Notes: generated from the letters alone by a model not told the origin. A DNA stretch of 64,000 bases from Paenibacillus algicola (GCF_005577435.1 NZ_CP040396.1:2422501-2486500); one strand, 5' to 3'; shown: positions 54,295 to 63,234, numbered from the stretch's first letter. Numbers and translations: made by a program.

Positions 54295-55317
54295 TTAAAC
54301 GATAACGATTTCTGGCTCGGGCAGAAAGCCGAATTTCCGCTCTATACCTTCTGAAATAACATCCATCAAGTATAAAATATCGGAGGCACTGGCGTGATTG
54401 TGATTCAAAATCATATTGCCATGATACGGTGATATCACAGCCCCTCCGCGGCTCAAGCCTTTCAGCTGCAACTGTTCTACGAGAGAGCCGACAGCAACGC
54501 CATAATCATAATTATTCTTAAACACCGATCCGCAGGAAGGAGCATCGAAATGATGCCGGCTGGTGCGGTATTTAATGATGTCCAGCATCGCTGGCGGCGT
54601 TGGAATTCCGATTCCGGCCAGGGCATGAACTTCCCCCAATATGTAAGAGAACCATTGAGGCAATGAGGAGGAATGGCAGCCTCTTGTCTTCCACGAATGT
54701 ACCAATTGCGAGGCATAAAGCAGCTGCTCCTCTGCTGCAATATCTACATTGAGCTTGGCACCGACAATGATCCACGGCTTCTGCTGAAAAATAGACTGCT
54801 TATAGCCAAACCCGCACGCCGACGCATGAATAGACTGAACCGATAATCCTTCAGTGCTGGTATCCACGTAATAAACCGTGTCCAGCAGTTCACTTATTTG
54901 AAGCTGATTGTACTTCGCATTCATATAGATTCCTGCTCCCAGACAGCCCGGAAGAAGAAAGCTGAGCTCCATACGGGAATCCCCACCCCGCAGCCCGATC
55001 AGAGAGAGCAGAGACATCGGAGTGCCGGCTGATACATACCATTTACCGTCCTGCTCCCGGATTTCGCAATGGCGCTTCAGAGAAATAAATAACAGGTCCG
55101 GATCAGGAGCATCCGGAAATAATAGATTGGATCCCATGCCAAAGGAGTACCAGGGCAGTCCACTGGCAAAAGCGGCCTCGTACAGGGTAATGAGCTCTTC
55201 TGTCGTTTCCGGCTCTGCCAGAAAACCGGCCTCCCCTCCGATGGCATAGGTAGAATAGGGTGCAAGAGGAGTTTGCCGTCTGCACAGCTGCTCAATAACG
55301 GATGATTGCAGGTTCAT
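54295..55317 (-). CDS. Divergent MurB-like UDP-N-acetylenolpyruvoylglucosamine reductase
   Basis: 340-residue FAD-linked protein of the MurB family. The FAD-binding part has YSTYAIGGEAGFLAEPET, FGMGSNLLF (59-67, usually GGGSN) and LPGCLGAGIYMNA (122-134). The catalytic acid Ser264 lies in CGSVFKN and a C-terminal acidic residue in EPEIVIV is kept. The usual Y-R-x-S motif reads YKQS (172-175), and the G-G-A-x-V-S block is altered. True MurB is normally in or near the division-wall cluster; this copy stands alone, so it may be a second, specialised or non-canonical reductase. AAAGGA is rather far (about 14 bases) from the ATG. Confidence 0.8.
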   Translation of the reverse strand: MNLQSSVIEQLCRRQTPLAPYSTYAIGGEAGFLAEPETTEELITLYEAAFASGLPWYSFGMGSNLLFPDAPDPDLLFISLKRHCEIREQDGKWYVSAGTPMSLLSLIGLRGGDSRMELSFLLPGCLGAGIYMNAKYNQLQISELLDTVYYVDTSTEGLSVQSIHASACGFGYKQSIFQQKPWIIVGAKLNVDIAAEEQLLYASQLVHSWKTRGCHSSSLPQWFSYILGEVHALAGIGIPTPPAMLDIIKYRTSRHHFDAPSCGSVFKNNYDYGVAVGSLVEQLQLKGLSRGGAVISPYHGNMILNHNHASASDILYLMDVISEGIERKFGFLPEPEIVIV

Positions 55318-55430
55318 AGGTGAGAGTCACATCCTTTGGTAGGCTTTCCTTCAATATTATGATAGAACGCAGACGCGGGTGTCAATTTGAAGACATCCAT
55401 GACTATCCATGACCATTTATGACCAAAATG

Positions 55431-55469
55431 AAAAAGCCCCCGCCATGCTGCACCGAGCAAGGCAGGGAA
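55431..55469 (-). terminator. Intrinsic terminator after the sigma factor gene
   Basis: Minus-strand CCCTGCC (55461-55467) and GGCGGGG (55437-55443) pair, extended inside by TGCT/AGCA, followed by CTTTTTC. Confidence 0.75.
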
Positions 55470-55499
55470 CCTTTAAATTACTAAGCAAAGCCATACTCT

Positions 55500-56450
55500 T
55501 TATTCCAGAAAATCCTTCAATCGCTTGCTTCGGCTAGGATGACGAAGCTTGCGGAGCGCTTTAGCTTCAATCTGGCGAATACGCTCCCGGGTCACACCGA
55601 ACACCTGGCCAACCTCCTCCAGGGTTCGAGTTCTGCCGTCCTCCAGTCCAAAGCGCAGACGGAGCACGTTCTCCTCCCGCTCTGTCAACGTATCCAGCAC
55701 TTCCTCCAGCTGCTCCTTGAGCAGCTCGAAAGCTGCAGCATCCGACGGAGCAAGAGCATCCTGATCCTCAATAAAATCCCCCAGATTTGAATCGCTCTCT
55801 TCTCCGACCGGTGTTTCCAGAGAAACGGGCTCCTGCGCCACCTTCAGAATTTCACGCACCTTCTCCGGACTGATGTCCATTTCCTTGCCAATCTCCTCCG
55901 GTGTCGGCTCGCGGCCTAAATCCTGCAGCAGCTGTCTCGAGATCCGAACCAGCTTATTAATGGTTTCCACCATATGAACCGGAATCCTTATTGTGCGGGC
56001 TTGATCCGCAATGGATCGCGTAATGGCCTGGCGGATCCACCAGGTGGCATACGTACTAAACTTGAAGCCTTTAGAGTAATCAAATTTCTCAACAGCCTTG
56101 ATTAGCCCCATATTCCCCTCCTGAATCAGATCCAGGAATTGCATACCTCTGCCTGCATAACGGCGTGCGATACTGACTACGAGACGGAGGTTCGCTTCGG
56201 CCAAACGACGCTTGGCTTCCTCGTCCCCCTCGTTAATTCTCTTAGCCAGCTCGACTTCCTCTTCTGCAGACAGAAGAGGAACCCTGCCAATTTCCTTAAG
56301 ATACATACGAACCGGATCGCTAATCTTGATGCCAGGCGGAAGCGAAAGATCATCGTGCACCGAAAAATCCTCACTTGGAGAACTGGCCGCCTTGTCCGGC
56401 TCCACGGTCTCACGATCCAGTGCAAAATCCGCACTGCTACGGTTTTCCAT
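55500..56450 (-). CDS. Housekeeping-type (group 1/2) RNA polymerase sigma factor without region 1.1
   Basis: 316 residues. From residue about 44 on it closely follows Bacillus SigA: region 1.2 ([14 protein letters not shown]), region 2 with [18 protein letters not shown] and [15 protein letters not shown] (-10 recognition), region 3 ([11 protein letters not shown]) and region 4 with [20 protein letters not shown] (-35 recognition) to the KDFLE end. It is about 55 residues shorter than SigA, and the acidic region 1.1 is replaced by a short Ser/Glu-rich stretch. It is not next to dnaG, where the main rpoD usually lies, so it is probably a second copy. The start at 56450 has AGGGGGG 7 bases upstream. 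Promoter preference should be SigA-like. Confidence 0.88.
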   Translation of the reverse strand: MENRSSADFALDRETVEPDKAASSPSEDFSVHDDLSLPPGIKISDPVRMYLKEIGRVPLLSAEEEVELAKRINEGDEEAKRRLAEANLRLVVSIARRYAGRGMQFLDLIQEGNMGLIKAVEKFDYSKGFKFSTYATWWIRQAITRSIADQARTIRIPVHMVETINKLVRISRQLLQDLGREPTPEEIGKEMDISPEKVREILKVAQEPVSLETPVGEESDSNLGDFIEDQDALAPSDAAAFELLKEQLEEVLDTLTEREENVLRLRFGLEDGRTRTLEEVGQVFGVTRERIRQIEAKALRKLRHPSRSKRLKDFLE

Positions 56451-56580
56451 TCTATGCCCCCCTGTTGACATTTCTGATAGAATATGCTAATCTAGATATG
56501 TGTGACTACATAACTTTACTAATTAGTTATCCTTCATTCTATCATATTTTGAGTGAGTTATCAACTTTTGATCTGATTGA

Positions 56581-56610
56581 AACCGGCCTATGCATAGGCC
56601 GGTTTTTTTT
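56581..56610. terminator. Strong hairpin between sigma factor and response regulator genes
   Basis: AACCGGCCTA and TAGGCCGGTT with the loop TGCA, then TTTTTT on the plus strand. The T-run on the minus strand, which is the direction of the response regulator gene, is only TTT. It probably still acts for that gene. Confidence 0.65.
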
Positions 56611-56624
56611 ACGTTCCTATTGCT

Positions 56625-57194
56625 TTATTCATCTTCACCGAAATAACGCTTGATGACTTCTGATAGCATGGAGGTTTTTAAAGGCTTTGTAAGATAGTCA
56701 TCCATACCTGCTGTCAGGCAATGCTCTCGGTCACCCATCAGCGCGTTAGCTGTTACAGCCACAATGATAGGTATTCGATCGGCGGGCAGCTGCAGCCGCA
56801 TTTGCCGGACCGCCTCCACGCCGTCCATTTCGGGCATTTGGATATCCATGAATATGAGATCATAATGGCTACTCTGTGCCTTGCTTAATGCTTCTTTTCC
56901 GTTTTCTGCGATCGTTACCATATGCCCGAGTCTTTCCAGCATCTTGGTAATGACCAGCTGATTGGTCACATTATCCTCAGCTACCAAAATGTTCAGCATA
57001 CGCGGCCCGCTCTCTGTCACTTGCTCCCTTTTTCTGCCTAAGCTCGATGCATCTCGTGGAAATAGAGAAGCCGGATTAACCGGATTTGGGTGCTCCGACT
57101 GCTGAAAATGAAACAGATCTGAAGAACTATTAAAGGACTCACCATGACGGGAGTGCTCCACATAAGAGAGTGGTTCAATATATAGGTTTGACAT
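56625..57194 (-). CDS. Single-domain response regulator with N-terminal extension
   Basis: 189 residues. The first 65 residues are polar and unstructured. The CheY-like receiver follows: LNILVAEDNVTNQLV with the acidic pair, the phospho-acceptor Asp in LIFMDIQMPEMDGV, VAVTANALMGDREHC with the switch Thr and the Lys in DYLTKPL. The sequence resembles receivers found at the C-terminus of hybrid kinases. No output domain is present, so it may feed a phosphorelay or bind a partner. No kinase is adjacent; a sensor kinase lies at 5260-6900 but a link is not shown. The start at 57194 has GGAGG 8 bases upstream. Confidence 0.88.
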   Translation of the reverse strand: MSNLYIEPLSYVEHSRHGESFNSSSDLFHFQQSEHPNPVNPASLFPRDASSLGRKREQVTESGPRMLNILVAEDNVTNQLVITKMLERLGHMVTIAENGKEALSKAQSSHYDLIFMDIQMPEMDGVEAVRQMRLQLPADRIPIIVAVTANALMGDREHCLTAGMDDYLTKPLKTSMLSEVIKRYFGEDE

Positions 57195-57234
57195 GGCCAA
57201 CACCTCCGTTCGGTCCGATCTGAAAAGATTAGTA

Positions 57235-58596
57235 TTATGGCTTCACTGCATTCCAGATCCGCTTGGTTTCTTGATTTAATGTAGATAGATCTTGTAATTC
57301 CTCATCCATGGCTCCAAGATTTGCGGCATGCTTCAGCTGAAGCACGGCTTTGACGCGCTCATCCAGAACTTCCTCTGAAATCTCGCCTTGCTGCACAGCT
57401 TCCAGCAGGGATTTCAGAACAGCCTCCTCCAGCTTATAATCATGACCCACAAGCACGATATTACAACCAGCGAGGATTGATTGAACAGCGGCATCACCAA
57501 TATCATAGCCAGCTTCAGATATAGCCCCCATGGTCAAGTCATCCGTGATAATCACGCCGTCATACTTCATGTCCTCTCGAAGCAGATTCTGAATGACACG
57601 TTTGGAAAGAGAAGCAGGAGTATCCGGATCAATACTCGTCATTAATAAATGGGCTACCATGACGACCTCAGCACCCTGCTCAATCGCTTCTTGAAACGGG
57701 ACCAGCTCTTTAGATTTCAAGCGTTCCCAAGGATGAGAGATCACCGGAAGTCCGGAATGAGAATCGACACCCGTGTCTCCATGTCCAGGAAAATGCTTGA
57801 CGACAGGAACGACGCCCTCTTCCCGAATCGCTTTCATTTGTGCCAGCCCAAGCTGCGACACCCGCTCGCTTTCACTGCCGAAAGAGCGGTCTCCAATGAC
57901 CGGATTATCGGGATTACTGTTTATATCCAGCACGGGAGTATAGACCAGATTCATCCCCAGCGCCTTCATCAGCCTCGCAATATGAGTACCGGCATCCGCA
58001 GCCAGCTTTGGATCCTCCGTTTGTCCCAGCTTTCCGCTGGAAGGCAGCCTGCCCAGCTCTGGAGGCAGCCGGGACACTCTTCCGCCTTCTTCATCCAGGC
58101 TGAGCCATAAAGGAACAGGATGATCACCGTTTAGCTGCTTTAGCCTGCCGGTCAGCTCCAGCGTCTGGTCAACGGATTCAATATTATCCCCGAAAAAAAT
58201 AAATCCACCCACATAATACTGCTCTAGCAGCCTTTGCGCCGTTGCATCAGGAACTGTACCCTCCAGCCCGATTACAACGAGCTGGCCTACCTTTTCTTCC
58301 AGGGTGAGCTCTTGCATCCACTGCTCTACATGGCTTAGACCCTGCTTCACAGCTGGAGGAGCGTTCGCAGTGTCTGATCCCGGCTCATCGGTGAGACCGC
58401 TCTTCGGAGGAGAAACTGGCGGGGCTCCACCGGACGTTCCGGCTTCATCGCCTGCAGCGTTATGATCAGGTGGCGAGACGTTCCCGGCTTGCTTCGAGGG
58501 CGAAGAAGCCGGCTGTACCTCGGTGGAGGAATCGCAGCCAGCGACCCCCAGCAGCAACACCAACATAAACAAACAGATATGTAAGGTACGCTTCAT
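57235..58596 (-). CDS. Lipoprotein beta-N-acetylhexosaminidase (GH3, NagZ type)
   Basis: 453 residues. The signal peptide ends in LLGVAGC (Cys21), so it is a lipoprotein on the outer membrane face. A Ser/Pro/Gly linker of about 65 residues follows, then the GH3 barrel with the NagZ signatures VKHFPGHGDTGVDSH (267-281, acid/base loop) and VIITDDLTMGAIS (Asp near 350, nucleophile). It removes terminal GlcNAc from cell-wall muropeptides outside the cell during turnover; in Bacillus the exported NagZ works with AmiE. The gene directly downstream is the response regulator (40 bases). AAAGGTAAGAAGTC precedes the ATG. Confidence 0.93.
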   Translation of the reverse strand: MKRTLHICLFMLVLLLGVAGCDSSTEVQPASSPSKQAGNVSPPDHNAAGDEAGTSGGAPPVSPPKSGLTDEPGSDTANAPPAVKQGLSHVEQWMQELTLEEKVGQLVVIGLEGTVPDATAQRLLEQYYVGGFIFFGDNIESVDQTLELTGRLKQLNGDHPVPLWLSLDEEGGRVSRLPPELGRLPSSGKLGQTEDPKLAADAGTHIARLMKALGMNLVYTPVLDINSNPDNPVIGDRSFGSESERVSQLGLAQMKAIREEGVVPVVKHFPGHGDTGVDSHSGLPVISHPWERLKSKELVPFQEAIEQGAEVVMVAHLLMTSIDPDTPASLSKRVIQNLLREDMKYDGVIITDDLTMGAISEAGYDIGDAAVQSILAGCNIVLVGHDYKLEEAVLKSLLEAVQQGEISEEVLDERVKAVLQLKHAANLGAMDEELQDLSTLNQETKRIWNAVKP

Positions 58597-58633
58597 GACT
58601 TCTTACCTTTCAAATATAATTAGAGGATCAGGA

Positions 58634-58789
58634 CTAGATCAGACCAAGCTCTCTCGCCTGCTCTTCCGTGAGAATAAATTGCTCGTTCTCCCACACGTCA
58701 TCCTCTTTGTCCTGCAGACCAAACATGAGGATCAGCTTGTCCCAAATATGTCGATCCAGCGCTTCTTTTTGCGTGATGATGATCTTCAT
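58634..58789 (-). CDS. Small hypothetical protein, 51 residues
   Basis: Short soluble protein starting MKIIITQKEALDRHIWDKL, with an acidic C-terminal half (QDKEDDVWENEQFILTEEQA). The start at 58789 is chosen because AGGAGG lies 8 bases upstream; a longer reading to 58849 has no ribosome site. It is about 37 bases upstream of the nagZ-type gene on the same strand and may be in its operon. Function unknown. Confidence 0.6.
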   Translation of the reverse strand: MKIIITQKEALDRHIWDKLILMFGLQDKEDDVWENEQFILTEEQARELGLI

Positions 58790-58959
58790 GATATCGACCT
58801 CCTGTTCAGCTTGATCCGGCAGCTTCTTTACATAAGATACGTCTCTCATGGAAGCTTGATGTAAACCTTAAGGCTCTACACGTTAATATTATTACAACCA
58901 AAGCGGAGACTTAGAAACTTATGTTACAAAATTGAGTTATTTGAAATGATCGCGCTGTA

Positions 58960-58994
58960 TAGGGAAACCGCCCGGGCAATAGCCCCAGGCGGTT
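58960..58994 (-). terminator. Hairpin downstream of degV
   Basis: Minus-strand AACCGCC (58988-58994) and GGCGGTT (58966-58972) with a partly paired GC-rich loop, then TTCCC. The T-run is short, so efficiency is uncertain. Confidence 0.55.
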
Positions 58995-59007
58995 AGGATG
59001 TGTGTGA

Positions 59008-59850
59008 TTAAGATTTCAAAATCCAGGACAGCGCAATGGTCCCTTCTCCTGCATAAATTCCGGCTACAGGAATAAAGGTCATAATCTCGCTGGGGACCTC
59101 GGGGTAGAGCTCACCCAGCTCCCGCTGTACGGACAGCGCCTCCTCCAGATTACCGGCATGCATAATACATATCTTGCTTGTTGAAGCAATATCATTGGAT
59201 AGGTAATCCAGCATACGCTGCCGTGCTTTTTTGTACGTACGGATCTTCTCGTCAACAATGACTTTTCCGTCATCAAACCGCAAGAGCAGATGAATCTTTA
59301 GCAGCTGGCTGAATACGAGCTTTGTGCCTGACATTCTCCCGCCCGCATGCAGTCGCTGGAGGCTAAACGGGATGAGATAAAATTTCGTCATCTCTCTCAT
59401 TTTGCGGATGCGCTCTGCGATCTCCTCAGCCGAGCATCCGTCCTGATGCCACTGGACCCCGGATTGGATCATCTCCCGGACTGGAAACGCGCCGAATTTG
59501 GAGTCAATGGCAATCACGTCTGCCTCAGCAATTTCTGCCGCTTGGATCGAGGTATTCAAGGTTCCGCTCAGACCGGAGGAGCAATGCACAGCTATAATAT
59601 CATCGTAGCGCTCCTTCAGGGATTCATACAGCTCAATAAATTCGCCGATTGGCGGCTGCGAGCTGCCTACCTTTGGCTCGTTCAGCATTTTCTTATAAAA
59701 TTGCTCTGCTGAAATATCAACCTGCTCCCGAAATTCCTGATTGCCCAAAATCAGGCGGAGAGGCACCATATAAATATGGTTTTGTTCCATAAAGCTGGGA
59801 TCTAAGGTACTGGTGCTGTCGGTTACCCAGGCTAATGATCTCATAGGCAT
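59008..59850 (-). CDS. DegV family fatty-acid-binding protein
   Basis: 280-residue protein of the DegV family, which binds a fatty acid and in Firmicutes acts as the FakB partner of fatty acid kinase FakA. Conserved parts: WVTDSTSTLD at the N-terminus, VGSSQPPIGEF, VHCSSGLSGTLNTSIQAAE (fatty-acid head-group site) and the C-terminal HAGNLEEALSVQREL. The acyl chain would be phosphorylated by a FakA encoded elsewhere. The ribosome site is weak; 59850 is chosen over 59868, with some doubt. A single gene. Confidence 0.88.
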   Translation of the reverse strand: MPMRSLAWVTDSTSTLDPSFMEQNHIYMVPLRLILGNQEFREQVDISAEQFYKKMLNEPKVGSSQPPIGEFIELYESLKERYDDIIAVHCSSGLSGTLNTSIQAAEIAEADVIAIDSKFGAFPVREMIQSGVQWHQDGCSAEEIAERIRKMREMTKFYLIPFSLQRLHAGGRMSGTKLVFSQLLKIHLLLRFDDGKVIVDEKIRTYKKARQRMLDYLSNDIASTSKICIMHAGNLEEALSVQRELGELYPEVPSEIMTFIPVAGIYAGEGTIALSWILKS

Positions 59851-60043
59851 GATACAACTCGCTTTCATCTGTTAGATACTGTCTTCTATTAGAATAAATA
59901 ATATATGATGCTAAGCCAGCGCGCAAATGGGAACGATTTCATAAATATGGCTGTTTAATCATGTGAAGAGCGGGTAATTTCTTGTACAGCAGTTGAATCA
60001 CAGCATATACAAAATTGAAATGAAATGAAGGAGGAATTACGAT

Positions 60044-60262
60044 ATGAGAAAAACAGCATTGTGGACCGCCGTTGGTGCAGGAGCAGCATACTTGCTGCGT
60101 AACAAGGACAGCCGTCAGAAGCTCATGAACCAGTTTCAGGATCTGAAGGGTAAGTATTTCTCTAATGCCGAATCAAGCCAATCATCCGTGAGCCAAGGCA
60201 GCTCCGTGATGAACACATCGAGCGCATCCGGAAATTCTCTCCAGCGTTCAACAACTTCTTAA
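60044..60262 (+). CDS. Small YtxH-like membrane-associated protein
   Basis: 72 residues: a short hydrophobic N-terminal segment rich in Ala and Gly (ALWTAVGAGAAYLLR), a basic amphipathic helix (NKDSRQKLMNQFQDLKGK) and a Ser-rich tail. The pattern resembles YtxH/YoxC-like proteins of Firmicutes but is too short for a firm call. GAAGGAGGAATTACG before the ATG is a strong ribosome site, and a good terminator follows, so it is a real monocistronic gene. Confidence 0.72.
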   Translation: MRKTALWTAVGAGAAYLLRNKDSRQKLMNQFQDLKGKYFSNAESSQSSVSQGSSVMNTSSASGNSLQRSTTS

Positions 60263-60293
60263 ATCAGATTGCCGCAATTGCATAGATTTACAC

Positions 60294-60332
60294 AAGGCTT
60301 CACCGATGACTCTCCTCGGTGAAGCCTTTTTA
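60294..60332 (+). terminator. Intrinsic terminator after the YtxH-like gene
   Basis: AAGGCTTCACCGA (60294-60306) and TCGGTGAAGCCTT (60316-60328), then TTTATATG. It rules out the upstream ATG at 60319 as the start of the MFS gene. Confidence 0.92.
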
Positions 60333-60441
60333 TATGAACTGGCCTGCGTGCGGAAAAGATATAATTTTTAGTTCATACTTTCTTGAACTCCAAGAACCTG
60401 ATAGAATAATAAAGCTGTCGAATCAGGTAGGAGGTTGCATC

Positions 60442-61704
60442 TTGCGCATTTTTCAGAGGCCGGCATCACGTTTTATGAATCTTCCCATTAATATTCGCTT
60501 GTTCTTTCTCGCCAATGTTCTTTATCAGATTGGAACCGGGATGTTTGGAGTGTTGTATAACCTGTACATCCGGGATATTGGATATTCCGATGCGATGAAC
60601 GGCACGGTTGTCAGTGTCCAATCCTTGGCGACTGCCCTTATGTTTATTCCGATTGGTTTTCTGGGTGACCGCGGCAGCCGGAAACAGCTGCTTGTGATTG
60701 GAGCTATGCTCAGCGGAATCAGCCTGATCGTCCGCGCCTGGACAGAGCAATCTACCGGTCTGCTCGGATTAGCGGTTGTAACCGGCATCTTTTCCTCTGT
60801 GTTTCAGGTGCTCGCCATTCCGTTTCTGGCTGAGAACACAAAGAAGTCCGAACGAATGAGAATTTTCAGCTACCATGCTTCTCTCATGCTGGGAGCTCAA
60901 GTGCTCGGGGGAATGGGCGGCGGGTTTCTGGCTGATTTGCTTCAATTCACCGGCATTAGCCGCGTGACGAGCCTCAGCATCGTGCTTATGATCGGCGGCG
61001 TCAGCGCCCTGGCCGCGTTCCTTCCATTGCTGTTTACGCAGGAAGTCTCGGCTGTGGCTGAGAAGGAACCGCAGGAAGCTCCTGCGCCCGTACAAACTGA
61101 AGCACAAAGGCGTCAAAGCGATCGTCAGGATCTCAAGGTTATTGGCCAATTTACGATTGCCCAGCTCCTCATTGGCCTCGGCTCTGGGCTGGTGGTTCCT
61201 TATCTCAATCTGTATTTTACCAACCGTTTCGAGGTTTCGTTGTCCGCCGTTGGCATCCTGATCTCACTGGGACAGATCATGACCATTTTCTCGATGCTCA
61301 TTGGACCGTGGCTCGTCCGAAGACTAGGAGCTGTGACTTCCGTACTGTGCTTTCAGCTGCTGTCGCTTCCATTTTTGCTGATCACAGGCTTCACTAATAT
61401 ATTTGCCGTAGCCGCCATCGGGTTTCTATTTCGTCAGGCTCTTATGAACGCAGCCAATCCGATTCAGGCGTCTATTCTCGTGGAACGTGTACCGGATCAC
61501 CGGCGGGGCATTGCAAATTCCTTCACCCAAACCGCCTTCATGATGGGCTGGGCAACGATGGGACCCGTACAGGCGGCGCTCGTGACCCACTACGGAAGCT
61601 ATTGGGGATATGCTATTACATTCTGTATCACCGGCGTATTATATATTGCTGCATCGTTCATGTACTATTTCATGTTCAGAGAGAAGAAAGCTCAAGCACT
61701 TTAG
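60442..61704 (+). CDS. MFS transporter
   Basis: 420-residue major facilitator with about 12 membrane helices. The loop motif after TM2 reads GFLGDRGSRKQLLVIGA, the usual G-x-x-x-D-R-x-G-R/K pattern. The mid-loop (about 190-230) is basic and Glu/Gln/Pro-rich, and the C-terminal half repeats the fold with a VERVPDHRRGIANSFTQ segment. Substrate unknown; the family includes efflux and uptake proteins. The start is TTG at 60442 with GGAGG 7 bases upstream. The ATG at 60319 lies in the preceding terminator. It is a single gene between terminators. Confidence 0.88.
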   Translation: MRIFQRPASRFMNLPINIRLFFLANVLYQIGTGMFGVLYNLYIRDIGYSDAMNGTVVSVQSLATALMFIPIGFLGDRGSRKQLLVIGAMLSGISLIVRAWTEQSTGLLGLAVVTGIFSSVFQVLAIPFLAENTKKSERMRIFSYHASLMLGAQVLGGMGGGFLADLLQFTGISRVTSLSIVLMIGGVSALAAFLPLLFTQEVSAVAEKEPQEAPAPVQTEAQRRQSDRQDLKVIGQFTIAQLLIGLGSGLVVPYLNLYFTNRFEVSLSAVGILISLGQIMTIFSMLIGPWLVRRLGAVTSVLCFQLLSLPFLLITGFTNIFAVAAIGFLFRQALMNAANPIQASILVERVPDHRRGIANSFTQTAFMMGWATMGPVQAALVTHYGSYWGYAITFCITGVLYIAASFMYYFMFREKKAQAL

Positions 61705-61717
61705 CATAACGCCAGGT

Positions 61718-61768
61718 ACACAAAAAGGCCGAAGAGCAGCTCCGACCGGAGCCGTCCTCGACCTTTTT
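61718..61768. terminator. Bidirectional terminator between MFS and TVP38 genes
   Basis: AAAAAGGCCGAAGAGC and a partly matching GTCCTCGACCTTTTT form an imperfect stem with A-run and T-run ends and an inner GCTCC/GGAGC hairpin. Confidence 0.75.
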
Positions 61769-61807
61769 GCGTTGTTTTGAAACGAATTTCTTCAGCACCC
61801 TGTTCAC

Positions 61808-62431
61808 TCAGCCGATCATGCTCTTCTGCTTCCCCAGAACGATGGCCTCCACCTTCTTGCTCACCCATAACAGGAACAGCACCGCAGCCAGCACCACCAG
61901 AACCCACAGCGGCTGCTGGATAAAGCTCTCCACATTGGCGCCGATCAAGGAAACGAGCAGCACCATCAAGCCCTTCCCGGGGATCAATGCTGTCAGATAG
62001 GAGCCCATTTTCATCCCCCCCAGGCCGGCAGCGATGTTAATTGCCACAAAAGGCCCTATCGGTAAAATGCTGAGAAGAAATACGTAGCTGAAGCCGTTTC
62101 GCTGGATCCAGGCCTGACCCTTGAGTACCTTGGGCTTGGCTGCCCATTTCCGGATCAGCGGGATGCTGCCGGCTTTCTGCACGAGATAAAAGGTAAGCAC
62201 ACAGCCGCTGACAATCCCGATCCAGGAGTACAGGAATCCGGCCCAAAGCCCGTAGACCGCCGCATTCAAGCCTACAATCAGAGCCGTGGGCAAGGGGGGC
62301 ACAAAAGACTTCATAAAGGTTAGCAGAACACCCGGAAGTGGTCCAAGCTCCCGAAAGGTATCTAAAAATAAGGCAAGGGATTCTTCACTCAGCAGTGACA
62401 TGATTCCGTCTGCCGCAGCCATCTCATTCAA
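61808..62431 (-). CDS. TVP38/TMEM64 family membrane protein, second copy
   Basis: 207-residue integral membrane protein, a paralogue of the gene at 7931. Core blocks FRELGPLPGVLLTFMKSFVPPLP, broken here, then GLWAGFLYSWIGIVSGCVLT and LPIGPFVAINIAAGLGGMKM match the DedA/SNARE-associated fold. The C-terminus has a final helix and a basic end. The likely role is in lipid transport or membrane homeostasis. The start is TTG at 62431 with GGTG about 9 bases upstream; an ATG three codons later is possible. Confidence 0.87.
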   Translation of the reverse strand: MNEMAAADGIMSLLSEESLALFLDTFRELGPLPGVLLTFMKSFVPPLPTALIVGLNAAVYGLWAGFLYSWIGIVSGCVLTFYLVQKAGSIPLIRKWAAKPKVLKGQAWIQRNGFSYVFLLSILPIGPFVAINIAAGLGGMKMGSYLTALIPGKGLMVLLVSLIGANVESFIQQPLWVLVVLAAVLFLLWVSKKVEAIVLGKQKSMIG

Positions 62432-62529
62432 AGCAGGTTCACCTTCTTACCAATCTTCAATAAGAATAGTGTAACGGATTTTAGAGATGTTTTCACAACA
62501 TTTTTTTATGGAAGCCAGCCGTGATTCAA

Positions 62530-63234
62530 TCAGGAGCAGGCATCATCATTGCAGCTGCCGCCTGGAGCCGCGTTGGCATCCTCAACGAACACCAGCGGAG
62601 ATGCTTCAGCCGCCGCCTTCTGCAGTGCCTGGGTGAACACCTCGACCGGCTGTGCGCCGGATACAGCGAACTTATGGTCCAGTACGAAGAACGGAACTCC
62701 ACGGACGCCGATTTCACGAGCCGCCTGCTCATCTGCGAGCACTTCGGAGGAGAACTCCTCACTTTCCAGCACAGAGACTGCTTGATCCCGATTCAAGCCG
62801 GCCTGTACGGCAAGGTCTGCAAGCTGCTCTGCATCGTTCAGATCCTTCAAATCGGTGAAGTATGCCTTGAACAGCACCTCTGTCATCTCGTCCAGCTTGC
62901 CTTCCTTGTCCGCATATTGCGCCAGACGGTGCGCATTAAACGTATTCGCAGGAATAACGCGGTCCAGATGGTAGGTCAAGCCTGCACGTGCCGCTTGCTC
63001 CGTCACACTCCGATTCGCGTCCTCCGCCTGCTGCAGGGTCATGCCATATTTCGCTGCCAGCAGCTCGGTCATGGACACGCCAGGCTCAAAGGACGCACCC
63101 GGGCTCAGCTCAAAGCTGCGGAATACAACCTCCACCTGCTCTCTGCCAGGAAAATTCTCTAGTGCCTTCTCCAGATGACGCTTGCCAATATAACAAAAAG
63201 GACATACCACGTCCGACCATACTTCAATTTTCAT
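62530..63234 (-). CDS. DsbA-family oxidoreductase (FrnE type)
   Basis: 234-residue cytosolic thioredoxin-fold protein of the FrnE subfamily of DsbA. The active-site motif is CPFC (residues about 11-14) after VWSDVV. The insertion is all-helical (about 60-150), and the cis-proline loop reads GVRGVPFFVLDHKFAVSG. The C-terminus has GGSCNDDACS, a pair of cysteines that could form a second disulfide. FrnE-like proteins act as disulfide oxidoreductases in oxidative stress or as isomerases. GGAGGGG lies 6 bases before the ATG. A single gene. Confidence 0.9.
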   Translation of the reverse strand: MKIEVWSDVVCPFCYIGKRHLEKALENFPGREQVEVVFRSFELSPGASFEPGVSMTELLAAKYGMTLQQAEDANRSVTEQAARAGLTYHLDRVIPANTFNAHRLAQYADKEGKLDEMTEVLFKAYFTDLKDLNDAEQLADLAVQAGLNRDQAVSVLESEEFSSEVLADEQAAREIGVRGVPFFVLDHKFAVSGAQPVEVFTQALQKAAAEASPLVFVEDANAAPGGSCNDDACS

